Source: Palaemon carinicauda (lineage: Eukaryota > Arthropoda > Malacostraca > Decapoda > Palaemonidae). From it: a stretch of 64,000 nucleotides of DNA. The position numbers were made by a program, and so were the translations under genes. Below are positions 10,499 through 20,579 of the stretch, piece by piece (position 1 is the stretch's first letter; every line of letters starts with the position of its first letter). The DNA is taken from positions 110,104,106 to 110,168,105 of the forward strand of contig NC_090746.1 of assembly GCF_036898095.1 (NCBI RefSeq), in the 5' to 3' direction. The notes beneath the pieces were generated by a model. That model saw only the letters and a list, made by a program, of their open reading frames with translations. It searched no databases and was not told the DNA's origin.

Positions 10499-11065
10499 TG
10501 GTTGTTGCCAACTCACTAGACTGTCAAGCAGTTTCATAACGTTGCCTTCTAGTCTGCTGCTTTTGCACCAGTGAAACCCTCACTGAGAGAACTTAGCTTT
10601 TCTCGGATATGGTCCCTGTAGATGAGAAAGTGCTTTTCTCCCTCCTTCTGATATTCCCTTGAGGACTCTGTCATTTGGAGAGGAGCCTTTAGCTGCGTAG
10701 CCTCCTATGGACTTTTATTTAAGCATAACATGCTTCCAGGGAAGGTAATGGTTCCACTTCAGTCGCTAACCCCGTCTGTTACCACACCTGCTCCCATAGA
10801 CCTTGAGCTGTGTTGCAAGACATGCAGTCCAAGCTTAGTCCTTGTTAGAGGATTTTTTGTTTACGGAGTCAGTGTGTCACTGGGAAGACGTTCAACAACC
10901 AGCAGAAGTGACTTGTTGTGACGCAGTGCGGCAACCTCAGCAACCCGATAAGGAGTTGTCTATACGACCCAGACAGTCTAGACAGCTTCGGGTTGTCACT
11001 GTACTTCCTCGCTTCCCCATGGTTGACAGTTCACAGACTGTGCAGCAGTACCATGATCTTGTGTC
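10499..11065 (+). pseudogene. ORF1 C-terminus and second ORF1 segment of A2
   Basis: From 10,515 the DNA matches the A4 segment after its GTTGACAGTTCACAGACTG block. At about 10,735 it jumps (CAGGGAAGGTAATGGTTCC) into a second, divergent copy of the ORF1 middle (AGTCGCTAACCCCGTCTGTT, then GACATGCAGTCC). A4 makes the same jump at 37,194-37,210, whereas A1 continues normally into RT from the matching TTCAGGGATGG. No continuous frame survives. The duplicated segment ends at 11,065, where it is fused directly to the RT DDW motif. Confidence 0.65.
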
Positions 11066-11790
11066 CGGCTCCGTCAGACGACTGGCTTTTAAGAGCTCCC
11101 ACAAGTCGTCGCTGTCTGGAGATTCTCAGATGGACTATGGATCTGACCAAGGAACTGGGCCTCCTGGTCAATTTTGAGGAGTCTCAGCTCGTCCCATCCC
11201 AGACCATTGTCTACCTGGGTATGGATCTTCAGAGTCGAGCTTTTCGGGCTTTTCCGTCGGCCCCAAGGATCTTCCAAGCCCTAGAATGCATCCAGAGCAT
11301 GCTGAGAAGGAACCGATGCTCAGTCAGGTAGTGGATGAGTCTAACAGGGACACTTTCATCGCTGGCCCTGTTCATCGTGTTAGGGAGACTCCACCTCCCC
11401 CCCCTTCAGTATCATCTAGCTGCTCACTGGATAAAGGACATGACGCTAGAGACGGTCTCAGTTCCTGTTTCCGAAGAGAGGAGGTCTTCTCTCGCGTGGT
11501 GTAAGAACAGCTTTCTTCTCAAGGAAGTCTACATTTGGCTGTTCAGAAACCCGACCGCCGTCTCCTCTCGGACGCATCAGACACGGGCTGGGGTGCGACT
11601 TTGGACGGACAGGAATGCTCGGGAACATGGAATCAGGAGCAAAGGACACTTCACATCAATTGCAAGGAGTTGTTGGCGGTTCTTCTGGCCTTGATAAACT
11701 TCAAGTCCCTCCAGCTTAACAAGGTGGTGGAGGTGGACTCTGACAACACCACAGTCCTGGCTTACATCTTCAAGCAGGGAGGGACTCTTT
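11066..11790 (+). pseudogene. RT tail and RNase H, A2
   Basis: The RT begins abruptly at DDWLLRAP, so the first catalytic aspartate, the FGLS block and the YL of YLDDW are deleted. The thumb continues with LGLLVNFEESQLVPSQT and YLGMDLQS. RNase H is readable in 11,535-11,807: SDASDTGWGA (first Asp), HINCKELLAV (Glu) and DSDNTTVLAY (Asp), so its acidic residues are intact. Frame changes near 11,330 and 11,530 separate the two domains. Without the palm this copy could not reverse-transcribe. Confidence 0.8.
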
Positions 11791-12507
11791 CGTGGAAGTT
11801 GTTCTAGATCGCAAGGGACCTCCTCATCTGGTCAAAAGATCGAAAGCTCACGCTGGTAACGAGGTTCATTCAGGGCGGTATGAATGTCATGGCAGATCGC
11901 CTCAGCCGGAAGGGTCAGGTCATCCCCACAGAGTGGACCCTTCACAAGAGTGTTTGCAGCAGACTTTGGGCCCTGTGGGGTCAGCCAACCATAGATCTGT
12001 TCGCTACCTCGATAACCTAGAGACTCCTGTTGTATTGTTCTCCGATTCCAGACCCAGCAGCAGTTCACGTGGATGCTTTTCTGCTGGATTGGTCCCATCT
12101 CGACCTGTATGCATTCCCGCCGTTCAAGATTGTCAACAGGGTACTTCAGAAGTTCTCCTCTCGCAAAGGGACACGGCTGACGTGGATTGGCTCCGCTCTG
12201 GCCCGCGAGAGAATGGTTCATAGAGGTACTGCAATGGCTGGTCGACATTCCCAGGACTCTTCCTCTAGAAGTGAACCTTCTACGTCAACCTCACGTAAAG
12301 AAGGTACACCCAAACCTCCACGCTCTTCGTCTGACTGCCTTCAGACTTTCGAAAGACTCTCAAGAGCTAGGGGCTTTTCGAAGGAGGCAGCCAGAGCGTT
12401 TGCCAGAGCAAGGAGAACATCCACTCTCAGAATCTATCAGTCTCAAGGGGAAGTCTTCCGTAGCTGGTACAAGACCAATGCAGTTTCCTCAACCAGTACC
12501 ACTGTAA
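11791..12507 (+). pseudogene. RNase H end and methyltransferase-like domain, A2
   Basis: It follows RNase H in broken frames: TRFIQGGMNVMADRLSR, then PTEWTLH-type linker, then DAFLLDW, then LYAFPPFKIVNRVLQK and LWPAREWF. An indel near 12,190 moves the methyltransferase-like frame into the recombinase frame, so 12,030-12,770 reads as an artificial fusion of the two. The normal end frame, 12,187-12,507, finishes with PVPL as in A1 and A4. Confidence 0.75.
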
Positions 12508-13401
12508 CCCAGATTGCTGACTTCCTGTTACATCTAAGGAAAGTAAGATCCCTTTCAGCTCCTACGATCAAGGGTTACAGAAGTATGTTGGCAGCGGTTT
12601 TCCGCCACAGAGGCTTGGATCTTTCCACCAACAAAGATCTACAGGACCTCCCTAGGTCTTTTGAGACCTCAAAGGAACGTCGGTTGTCCACTCCAGGCTG
12701 GAATCTAGACGTGGTCCTAAGGTTCCTTATGTCATCAAGATTTGAACCTCTCCAATCAGCCTCTTTTTAGGACCTCACATTAAAAACTCTTTTCCTCGTG
12801 TGCTTGACAACAGCTAAAAGAGTAAGTGAGATCCACGCCTTCAGCAGGATCATTGTTTTCACATCTGAAACGGCTACATGTTCCTTGCAGCTCGGTTTTT
12901 GCTAAACGAGCTTCCTTCACGTCCTTGGCCTAAGTCGTTCGAGATCCCAAGCCTGTCCAACTTGGTGGGGAATGAACTGGAGAGAATACTTTGCCCAGTT
13001 AGAGCTCTTAGGTACTATCTAAAAAGGTCTTAACCTTTACGAGGACAATCAGAAGCCTTATGGTGTGCTATCAAGAAACCTTCTTTCCCAAGTTCTAAGA
13101 ACTCAGTTTCTTACTATTCAGGCTTCTGATTAGGGAAGCACATTCTCATCTGAAGGAAGAAGACCTTGCTTTGCTGAAGGTAAGGACACATGAAGTGGGA
13201 GCTGTGGCTACTTCAGTGGCCTTCAAACAGAACCATTCTCTGCAGAGTGTTATGGATGCAACCTATTGGAGAAGCAAGTCAGTGTTCGCATCATTCTATC
13301 TCAAAGATGTCCAGTCTCTTTACGAGTACTGCTACACCCTGGGACCATTCGTAGCAACGAATGCAGTAGTAGGCGAGGGCTCAGCCACTACATTCCCATA
13401 A
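12234..13401 (+). pseudogene. Tyrosine recombinase, A2
   Basis: It starts at the ATG shared with A1 and A4 and keeps SRARGFSKEAA, FLLHLRKVRSLSAPTIKGYRS and WNLDVVLRFLM. The catalytic residues are still encoded: AKRVSEIHAF, RTHEVGAVATS (here the second Arg is replaced by Gly) and FASFYL with tyrosine codon 13,297-13,299. An AAG-to-TAG type stop at 12,768-12,770 and a TAA near 13,030 replace lysine codons found in A1. The altered HEVG and the stops make it inactive. Confidence 0.85.
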
Positions 13402-13785
13402 TCCCATAACCTTTTAACCTTTCTCTTGAATACTTTTTATGGGTTGTACGGTCGGCTAAGAAGCCTTCCACATCCTTGTTGATTTGGCGGGTGGTCAATT
13501 CTTTCTTGAGAAGCGCCGAGGTTAAAGGTTGTGATGAGGTCCTTTAGTATGGGTTGCAGCCCTTGATACTTCAGCACCTTAGAGTTGTTCAGCCTCCTAA
13601 GAGGAACGCTGCGCTCAGTAAGGAAGACGAACTTATTTAAGGCAGAGTAATGGCTCAAGTCGACTTCCTTACCAGGTACTTGTAATTTCATTGTTATTTT
13701 GAATAACTGATAATATGAAATACGGGATACTTAGCTTCTTGATATACATGTACACTGGTTTTCACCCACCTCCCTGGGTGTGAAT

Positions 13786-13876
13786 CAGCTACATGATTAT
13801 CGGGTAAGTTTAATATTGAAAAATGTTATTTTCATTAGTAAAATAAATTTTTGAATATACTTACCCGATAATCATG
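13786..13876. repeat. ICR of A2
   Basis: CAGCTACATGATTATCGGGT through TAATATTGAAAAA is the reverse complement of the left outer end (7,647-7,685). AAAATGTTATTTTCATTAGT to ACTTACCCG is the reverse complement of the right outer end (14,068-14,119). The two halves overlap in TTGAAAAATG. Confidence 0.93.
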
Positions 13877-14119
13877 ATTTAATTGACCCACCCTTCCTCC
13901 CCATAGAACCAGTGGACCGAGGAAAAATTGAGGTGGTGTCAACAAGAAGTACTGCAGTACCTGGCCACAGGTGGCGCTTGTGAGTACACCCCCCTCTTGT
14001 ATAGCGATCGCTGGCGTATCCCTTCCGTAGAATTCTGTCGGGCAACGGAGTTGACAGCTACATGATTATCGGGTAAGTATATTAAAAAATTCATTTTACT
14101 AATGAAAATAACATTTTTC
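13857..14119. repeat. Right inverted terminal repeat of A2
   Basis: Inverted copy of 7,655-7,822 plus a right-specific outer 45 bp (GGGTAAGTATATTAAAAAAT and onward). It holds TAGCGATCGCTGGCG. Confidence 0.92.
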
Positions 14120-14149
14120 AAATTTCTACATATACTGACATGTAGAGAC

Positions 14150-15564
14150 CATATGTTTAGAAGAATCTGACGTTTTCTTCTTAACTGATCTGCTATGATG
14201 TTTGATTTTCCCGGAATAAATTGAGGGAGAAAGTTTATTTCCTTCAAATGTGTATGTCAATAGCACCTCTATTATCCTGCACAGGGATCAGGACTTTGTA
14301 TTCCTTAGGCCAATGCCATTTTATTGTGTAAACACTGCCATAGTCTTCTCAACCAACAGTGGTCCCTAGTCATAAAGATCCTTAAATATTGTTCGAAGAA
14401 TTCAGCAATTAATGTGAAGTGCTGACCCTTGCAATGTCCCAATCCCTGACAGTTGTGAATGATCTAGAGTGGCTCCCATCCTTCTTGTGAATCATCTGTG
14501 AACAAAGAAGGTTCCTGGATTTTCCTTTCCAAGGAAACTTCCTGGGCTAAGCGCCTGCAATTGTCTCACCAACTCAACCGTTGAAATTTCATCTTCACTG
14601 CAATTGATATTGTATCTAGATTGACTATTCTGTCCTAATGCAGATTGAGAGGAAATTGGAAAATCCTTATCTTTAGGCATCCCTTCAGAACAAATTAAGG
14701 AAATCAAGGCTCTTAGAAGTCTCATCTACATCTGAACTGCACAGACGTCAACTTTCTGAACTTATTCAACGACATAGGAAAAGGCTGAATCCATTTCTCC
14801 AACAGAAAAAAACCTGAAATGGAACTGATGCTGTTATTACCTCCAAATGTAGAATCTTAGAGTTGGAATCAAAATGGACTTCTTCAAATTGACCAAGTCT
14901 CAACCATTCCAGGAACTTGAGTAACCACACTTGCTAAACCCAAATCCTTTCCAACAAATTTCTCAAAAAATAGCCAAATCACTAGGTGTAAAAGAACTCT
15001 TAGGTAAAAAATTCTTGACTACAATATCTGAAATGGGGGCCATCATCCTGGTGAACACTCGAGGAGCGATCCTCTGACCGAAAATTAGGAATTTTATCGC
15101 TGACTTGTTGACGAAGCAGTGGAATTTTCGAATCGAGAAGAATCGGATAGGAAAAGATGCCTCTGAAAGGTGTACTGAAACCATTCAATCTTCTTTTGCC
15201 ACCCTCATAACTGTTTATAGAGTTTCCATTGTAAACTGCAAGATCTGTAAATTTGATGGTCGAGACATCCAGAACTGGTCTCCAACCCCTTGAAGCTTTG
15301 GAGACTAGGAATAATCTGTTGTGAAACCCCAGAGCAGATATTAAGACCTTTTCTGTCACACATTTTGAGAAGTTTCACAGTTTCTAGTTTGAAATAGGAT
15401 TGATTCTTGGAGAAGGGAGGATTGAACGTTAAGATTGATTTAGTAACTGTTTGGCTACAGAAGACTGGGATAAAGGCTCTCCCAAACATGTTAAAGGTTG
15501 AAAAATCATCCTTCTGGGATTTGCAATTAAGCACCGTCAAAGCGTTGTCCGGTAAGATTTTCAA
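14150..15564 (-). pseudogene. Reverse transcriptase and RNase H relic of C1
   Basis: On the minus strand the frame 15,359-15,000 contains LGFHNRLFLVSKASRGWRPV followed by LDVSTI, the N-terminal RT block typical of DIRS elements. The overlapping frame near 15,060-15,020 gives FGQRIAPRVFTRMMAP, the equivalent of FGLSxAPxVFTRxM. RNase H appears near 14,247-14,150 as INFLPQFIPGKSNIIADQL. The YLDDW motif is lost, and frameshifts are frequent. RT and RNase H order and strand agree with the ORF1 relic at 17 kb. Confidence 0.7.
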
Positions 15565-16325
15565 ATCCGGCTGGCAAGCTCTGAAACATCTATTAGATAA
15601 AAATCTTGATGTTCCACCACTAATACGAAAATAATTCTATGGGAACAATTCAAAGGCCATCAAAGCTATTAGTTTAAATGCGAAAACTTGGGTATCCCTA
15701 GAAATTACTTTAACCTTAATGTGTCTCTTTAAGTTCTGGTACCTGATTGAGCAGTTAGGCTACTTTATCAATCATATTTACAACCAAACAGGGCCCAAAT
15801 AGAGGAAAAAATTGATTGTTTCTGCACCTCAGGGACTGTCCCAACCATTGAGGCACATTCTTGTTTTCATCTCTTAATTGCAAAATGGAAAAAGATTGCT
15901 TCGACCCTAGAAACCCCATCTGAAACAGTTTAAGTAAGTCTTATACTAATCCAAAATTAAATTAAAATCCTGATGTTCTGCAAATTTCTTTTCAGTAAGA
16001 CTAGAAATAACTCCTACTATAGAAGCTGTAAAGGAAATTATTTTAAGAATACTTTACTTTATTACCAACAAATAGCATTTCTTTAGTAAACCATCTTGCA
16101 AACACTGCATTTAATGATCTGAGATTAAATTGTATTATGTAAGTCAAAATGTCTTTGTTGTATTGAAGCTTCACCACAAAACTAGAACTAGAATTACATG
16201 CCTTTCTTTGCATTGGAGATGATAATTTATTGATTCTATCTAAAACAAAATGCGAGAGCTAAGGTGTAAAATCATCTTGAAAGAGGCATCTCCAAAAACT
16301 TGGAGGAATAAACAGCATCAGAACT

Positions 16326-16650
16326 TATTGCTGTTGTAGCCTGATTGGTAACGTCTCTGCCTGGTGTTTGCCAGTCGGGGATTCGAGTCCAGCTCAGACT
16401 CGTTAATGCCATTAGTGTCTGCAACCTTACCATCCTTGTGAGCTAAGGTTGGGGGGTTTCGGGGAGCCTATAGGTCCTATCTGCTGAGTCATCAGCAGCC
16501 ACTGCCTGGTCCTCCCTGATCCTTGCTTGGGTGGAGAGGAGGCTTGGGCGCTGATCAAATAATATATGGTCAGTCTCTAGGGCATTGTCCTGCTTGCTAG
16601 GGCAATGTCACTTTCCCTTGCTTCTGCCTTTCATGAATGACCTTTAAACT
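16326..16650 (+). mobile_element. tRNA-derived SINE, copy 1
   Basis: The head carries an A-box-like TAGCCTGATTGGTAACG and a B-box GGGATTCGAGTCC at 16,377-16,389, as in tRNA-derived SINEs. The body includes CCATCCTTGTGAGCTAAGG and TGAGTCATCAGCAGCC, and the tail ends near TTCATGAATGACCTTTAAAC. Two more copies are at 21,775 and 60,920. It is inserted in C1. Confidence 0.8.
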
Positions 16651-17066
16651 CATTAGGATATTTTTCAGCGATCATTTTCGTAAATGCTGAAAAGGAGATC
16701 ATCACAATTGGGGTCCACCTCAGTTTTCATCATCATCATCTTCCTGTTCAGAAGGATAAACCTAGACATTACTTAATGGCTTTTCAGTTTGTTTACATAT
16801 TTACACTGGAGCTGTGTTGCATTTTTTCTTCAAGGAACTCATTTTGGGAGTTGAGGTACTGGCACATATATTTATTCGAGTTAACTGATCTTGCAAATGA
16901 ACAATGCGCACTACCATCCAAAACATGATGCAACCGATCAGCTTTTTCTGAAACTTTATTGGATGTATTTGCTCTAAGGAATTCATATATGACATGCCAT
17001 CCACATGAAATATGGGGTTGCTTTAGGGCTCTTGCTTCAATGAGGTGAGGGATATTGGGATCTAGG

Positions 17067-17540
17067 CTACCAACTCTGGTCTTCTACTTTGTAATCTGCT
17101 TGTCTAAAAGGGCCGCTAGGATTGTGGGAAGGTGAGGGTTTTGTAGCAGAAGGATCTAAAGTATATAAAGAATTTGAGGCCCTATGAGGGGCTCTCAAAT
17201 CTGTAATGTGCTGTGCACTATCAGAGCCCTTACTGAATGGAACACTAGAACCCCTAGACCCGACTTGAGTCATGTGGCGGTTCGAAATAGGACGTCTTAG
17301 TTTAAAATTTCTGCTTTTAATTGAAGACCCACTAGCATTCTGGGATTTCACAAAAGAAGCTAAAGAAGTTAAGAGCTTTTGAAGCTCATATCTATTAAAA
17401 CTAATTTTAGTTAGTGCTGTATTGGAGTATGATGCTGGTATTTCATTATTTTCATCATTCCCACTAAGATTAACTAACCTAATCTTTTCTGAATTTTCTC
17501 CTGAGCTGAAAAGAAGGTTGCTGGTGCCCATTGAACTTTG
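17067..17540 (-). pseudogene. ORF1-like protein fragment of C1
   Basis: A 154-codon open frame, low in conserved motifs and rich in Ser/Asn. Its blocks SSGENSEKIRLVN, RYELQKLLTSLASFVKSQ and GSRGSSVPFSKGSDSA match those in 19,365-19,674 on the other strand (SSGEKPKKTRLVN, SNELHKPYTDVAMFLQTQ and CDSGVPVSKGSVST). Position about 480 bp from the element end fits a DIRS ORF1. No known domain is recognised. Confidence 0.55.
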
Positions 17541-17968
17541 ATCTGGTCAGCAACAATAGAAACCTACTTGTCCATAAGCTGATCAAATAGGCCTAAGCAC
17601 TCCTCACAATGGTTATTTAAATCTCAAAGACTGTCCCCAACACGAGACATGAAGAAAATGTAGTTCATGATTATCCGGAAATAATTCCCTTATAGTCTAT
17701 GCATTAGTTACTAAAAAATTCAGAAGACGACTCCTTTAAATGCTGTAGAACACCTAAATTTGAACAATTTGGAGTTAGTGGCTGTCATCAAGCCAAAGCT
17801 GTCTCAAAGACTTAAAGACAAATGATGTTTGGCTTGAACAAGCCATCGGTGGTTGCCATTAACCTCTAGATTGTCTCATTGCTTTACTAGAGGTTCAAGT
17901 CTATTGAAAGAAAAGAAAATGGGAAATTTTCTAGTTTTAGGAGTAAGTGTTGATAAAGCTGAGCTGCC

Positions 17969-18014
17969 AGAGAGAAGCAATATGAACATCAGGGTAGATT
18001 CATAGAAATAATTA
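17969..18014. repeat. C1 terminal segment, inverted copy of 18,861-18,907
   Basis: AGAGAAGCAATATGAACATC and GGTAGATTCATAGAAATAAT match the reverse complement of 18,861-18,907 at more than 90 percent by eye. The two copies flank golgin-84 exon 18,307-18,511. Confidence 0.8.
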
Positions 18015-18306
18015 ATATTTTTTTAGGGTTTATATAGCCTATTATCGCTGGAATTCTGCAACCACCATGGGGTTGGTTAGTTTTGCTCCAAACATCATGA
18101 CTGCAAATAAGGAGTTTTAATGTGTACATATGCTGAATAGTATACTATTTATGGTCATGTCATTGATTTAGTATGCTGTAGTTTTCAAAAGCTTATCAGT
18201 AAAGATCATCATTATTTTGTTGTTATCCCAGAAAATTAATCGATAATGATATACCAATGTTTTATGGTTGTTTGTTCAAGGGTACTAAGTAATCTTTTGT
18301 TTTCAG

Positions 18307-18511
18307 AGATGAACGAGATTTGTTGAGGGAAGAAATGGAAACCGCTGGAATGAGGATCAGGCAATTAATGACAGAAATCACAGATTTGGAAACTAACGCT
18401 CAGGACCAAGCAACATTAGCAGCTCAAAATGCAGCATCCCTTGAGGAGTCTATAGCTGAAGAAAGAAAAAGGAGATCAGATTCAGAGGCAGAGAGTAGGC
18501 AGTTACAAGAG
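18307..18511 (+). CDS. GOLGA5: Golgin-84 coiled-coil exon
   Basis: Golgin-84 is a tail-anchored Golgi coiled-coil tether that works in intra-Golgi vesicle capture. This exon is bounded by TTTTGTTTTCAG on the left and GAG/GTACAT on the right. It enters with one base of a split codon and leaves in phase 0. Translation starts DERDLLREEMETAGMRIRQL and continues with heptad-like Glu/Leu/Gln/Arg-rich sequence to SEAESRQLQE, typical of the long coiled coil. It joins in frame to 20,481. Further 5' exons must lie outside the window. The family assignment comes mainly from the downstream exons. Confidence 0.88.
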
Positions 18512-18860
18512 GTACATGAATTTTCTATATTTATTCAACTCTTCAGTTACATGACATAAAGAACTTCTGTTGGTTTGTTCCAATTTAGCTAAAAACATCT
18601 TGTCGAAAATTTTCAATTTAAAGGAGTTTTACCAAAATTTATAGAAGTTGATAGTACAGTTCTATTTCTAATCATAACTCCTCTGTATGTCCTCACAATC
18701 TCTTAATTATTTTGGCAAAGTTTCCACACCTTACATGACCCTGTGCAACTGACGTTTTTGAAGTTTGGAGTATGTTATACAGTAGCACAGACATTTACCG
18801 GTATATCATATGTGCACCTGGAGATCATTACATAAATTGAACGCATCATCCTTAGAAGCC
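18512..18860. other. Golgin-84 intron, no feature
   Basis: AT-rich intronic sequence before the C2 terminus; nothing recognised. Confidence 0.6.
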
Positions 18861-20055
18861 ATAATTATTTCTATGAACCTCCCCTGGTGTTCATATTGCT
18901 TCTCTCTTGAAGTTGGGTAAACATCTACAGTACCCCAAAATTCAAATTTTCCCTTGTTTCCTTATAATTTCTCTGTCCCCCTAGTGTAGTACAGTATTAG
19001 GGTTAATACTTCGGCATGTGTAGACCATATCCCTTTGTTTTCTAGTTCTCATATTACCTACCTCTAGTGGAAATGCTACCTGGGCTTCACTTTGTGATTT
19101 TGCGCTTAATAATTTTCTATAAACATACTTTATTAATTATTAAAGTTATGGGATTGTCTTCTTCTGGCTATATATTTTCTTTTGAAGGTTATTCAAGAGA
19201 TTTATTGATGGGCGATGATAATTTTCTTTCTGTGTCCCAAGCTGGAGGCAAAAGTATGATTTGAATAACAATTGTGTAGAATGTAGTGCCTTCTCAGTTC
19301 CTCTTTTAAGGGATTATCTACAGTTAGTAGCCATTCACATTAAAAGTTCAAATTTTAAAAGAAAATGTCTTTCAGTTCAGGGGAAAAGCCAAAGAAGACT
19401 AGGCTAGTCAATATCTGTATAAGAGGTTACTGATACCTTGTCAGGTATTACAAAACTTGTAATTAATAGTAATGAGCTTCATAAACCTTATACTGATGTT
19501 GCTATGTTTTTGCAAACTCAAAAGGCCTGCAAGCCATCGGGAAAAGGCAGCTATCCTAGCCTAACCTACCCAGAGTCAAATCCTAGGCTAACTCAAATTG
19601 TGCCTTGTGATTCTGGTGTACCAGTCAGTAAGGGCTCTGTTAGTACGCTGAATTGTAGAGTCTGGTATCCATAGCTTCTTAAGCTTCTACAGCTTTGAAT
19701 TGTCTCCTTTAAGGAATTATTCTTGTAACAGTGGCAGAACATCAGTATTCTGTTCTAGTAGATGTTCTGGAAGAGTTGCCAACAGGACTTCTAGAGGTCA
19801 TTGGAGAATTCTATGGCAGGTCTACCCTGCAATAAGAAGACTCCCACTTTAATCACGTTTAAGGGAACATTTGCTCCAATCTGTGGTTGTTGCCTGTAGT
19901 CACATAAGGTTACCAGATTCCTCTAGCTTCGAATCCTCCCATGTCCAAGAAACCCATTCCATGTGTGAGTTATTGATCAACTACAGCAAAGGCACAGATT
20001 TTGAAACTAGAAATTACGAAATTTTTGGAAAAAATTGCAAGAGAAGAAGTAGTGA
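18861..20055 (+). mobile_element. DIRS-like element C2, 5' fragment
   Basis: It opens with the C-family terminus (AATTATTTCTATGAACC then TTCATATTGCTTCTCTC) and carries an ORF1 relic 510 bp further in, mirroring C1 at the same spacing. It ends against the (ATT)n repeat at 20,056. RT and recombinase are absent, so it is a truncated copy. Confidence 0.6.
19365..19674 (+). pseudogene. ORF1-like fragment of C2
   Basis: The stretch SSGEKPKKTRLVN (19,373-19,412) and the frame 19,438-19,674 (ITKLVINSNELHKPYTDVAM, then PRLTQIVPCDSGVPVSKGS) match the minus-strand frame at 17,067-17,531. A stop and a frame change near 19,430 separate the two parts. Function unknown; probably gag-like by position. Confidence 0.5.
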
Positions 20056-20059
20056 ATGC

Positions 20060-20136
<77 letters not shown>

Positions 20137-20256
20137 TTATTATTATTAATATTGTTATTATTATTATTATTATTTCTGGGCTCGACCTGTGTCGAACATT
20201 ATTATTATTATTACCAGCTAAGCTATAACCCTGATTGGAAAAGTAAGATGCTCTAA
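20056..20256 (+). repeat. (ATT)n microsatellite heading a short interspersed repeat
   Basis: About 50 ATT units, interrupted by GGGCTCGACCTGTGTCGAAC, are followed by AAGCTATAACCCTGATTGGA and AAAGTAAGATGCT. The latter is the start of the repeat seen in longer form at 54,727 and 57,795. Confidence 0.8.
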
Positions 20257-20480
20257 GGTTAATGTTTTGCAACAGTTTTTATCCCAAGATTTTATATTAT
20301 ATTTTATGAACCTCGCTTCTAGTAGTGTACGTGCCTCTCCTCAATGTATTAATGTACTTGTACACTGAATGGTGTTTGATGATTCTAGCCTGAGATTATA
20401 ATTTTTATGCAAGGGCAGTTCGCCCTTCTCTTAATGACAATATCATAAGATCTAAAGGTGTACCAAAATTGTCTTTCTAG

Positions 20481-20579
20481 GAATTGCGATGTGCACATGA
20501 AGAGCTTACAAGACAGAAAGTTAACTTTTCTTCAAGACTTCAAGAGCGTGACACTGAAATCGAGCGACTTCGGAAACAG
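20481..20579 (+). CDS. GOLGA5: Golgin-84 coiled-coil exon
   Basis: A 33-codon phase 0-0 exon between GTCTTTCTAG and CAG/GTACAG. It reads ELRCAHEELTRQKVNFSSRL then QERDTEIERLRKQ, a continuous coiled-coil segment of the part of golgin-84 just before the conserved LTESLIxKQ block. It follows 18,307-18,511 and precedes 33,005-33,154, both in frame. The 12.4-kb intron downstream contains a SINE, an RTE-like element and DIRS element A3. Confidence 0.88.

Larger units (their letters stand above)
7647..14119 (+). mobile_element. DIRS-like retrotransposon A2
   Basis: This is a complete-ended family A element of 6.47 kb. The left inverted repeat, GA-rich leader and ORF1 are followed by a 0.6-kb foreign insertion, a second ORF1 segment, the RT tail, RNase H, the methyltransferase-like domain, the recombinase, the ICR and the right inverted repeat. 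The RT palm up to DDW is deleted. Its ends are fixed by the ICR and by the interrupted tandem repeat on both sides. There is no obvious target-site duplication beyond a shared TTTTT, as expected for recombinase-mediated insertion. It interrupts the older C1 element. Premature stops in the recombinase show it is inactive. Confidence 0.92.
14120..18014 (-). mobile_element. Older DIRS-like element C1, 5' part
   Basis: A decayed element on the minus strand. From its 5' end at about 18,014 it has a terminal segment, ORF1 (17,540-17,067), a long unreadable stretch with a SINE inserted, the RT (about 15,564-14,963) and the RNase H tail (14,260-14,150). It is then interrupted by A2 and its recombinase relic continues below 7,250. 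No ICR or right end could be found. Between 15,635 and 16,325 and between 16,650 and 17,066 I see only AT-rich sequence. Confidence 0.65.

Noticed and set aside
10313..10574. Plus-strand frames of Ala/Cys/His/Tyr repeats
   Set aside because: Generated by the 18-bp minisatellite.
16326..16390. tRNA gene
   Set aside because: A- and B-box-like sequences are present but there is no cloverleaf, and the same head occurs with a fixed 300-bp body elsewhere; it is a SINE.
20001..20256. Three overlapping frames of poly-Leu, poly-Ile and poly-Tyr
   Set aside because: Products of the (ATT)n microsatellite in its three frames.
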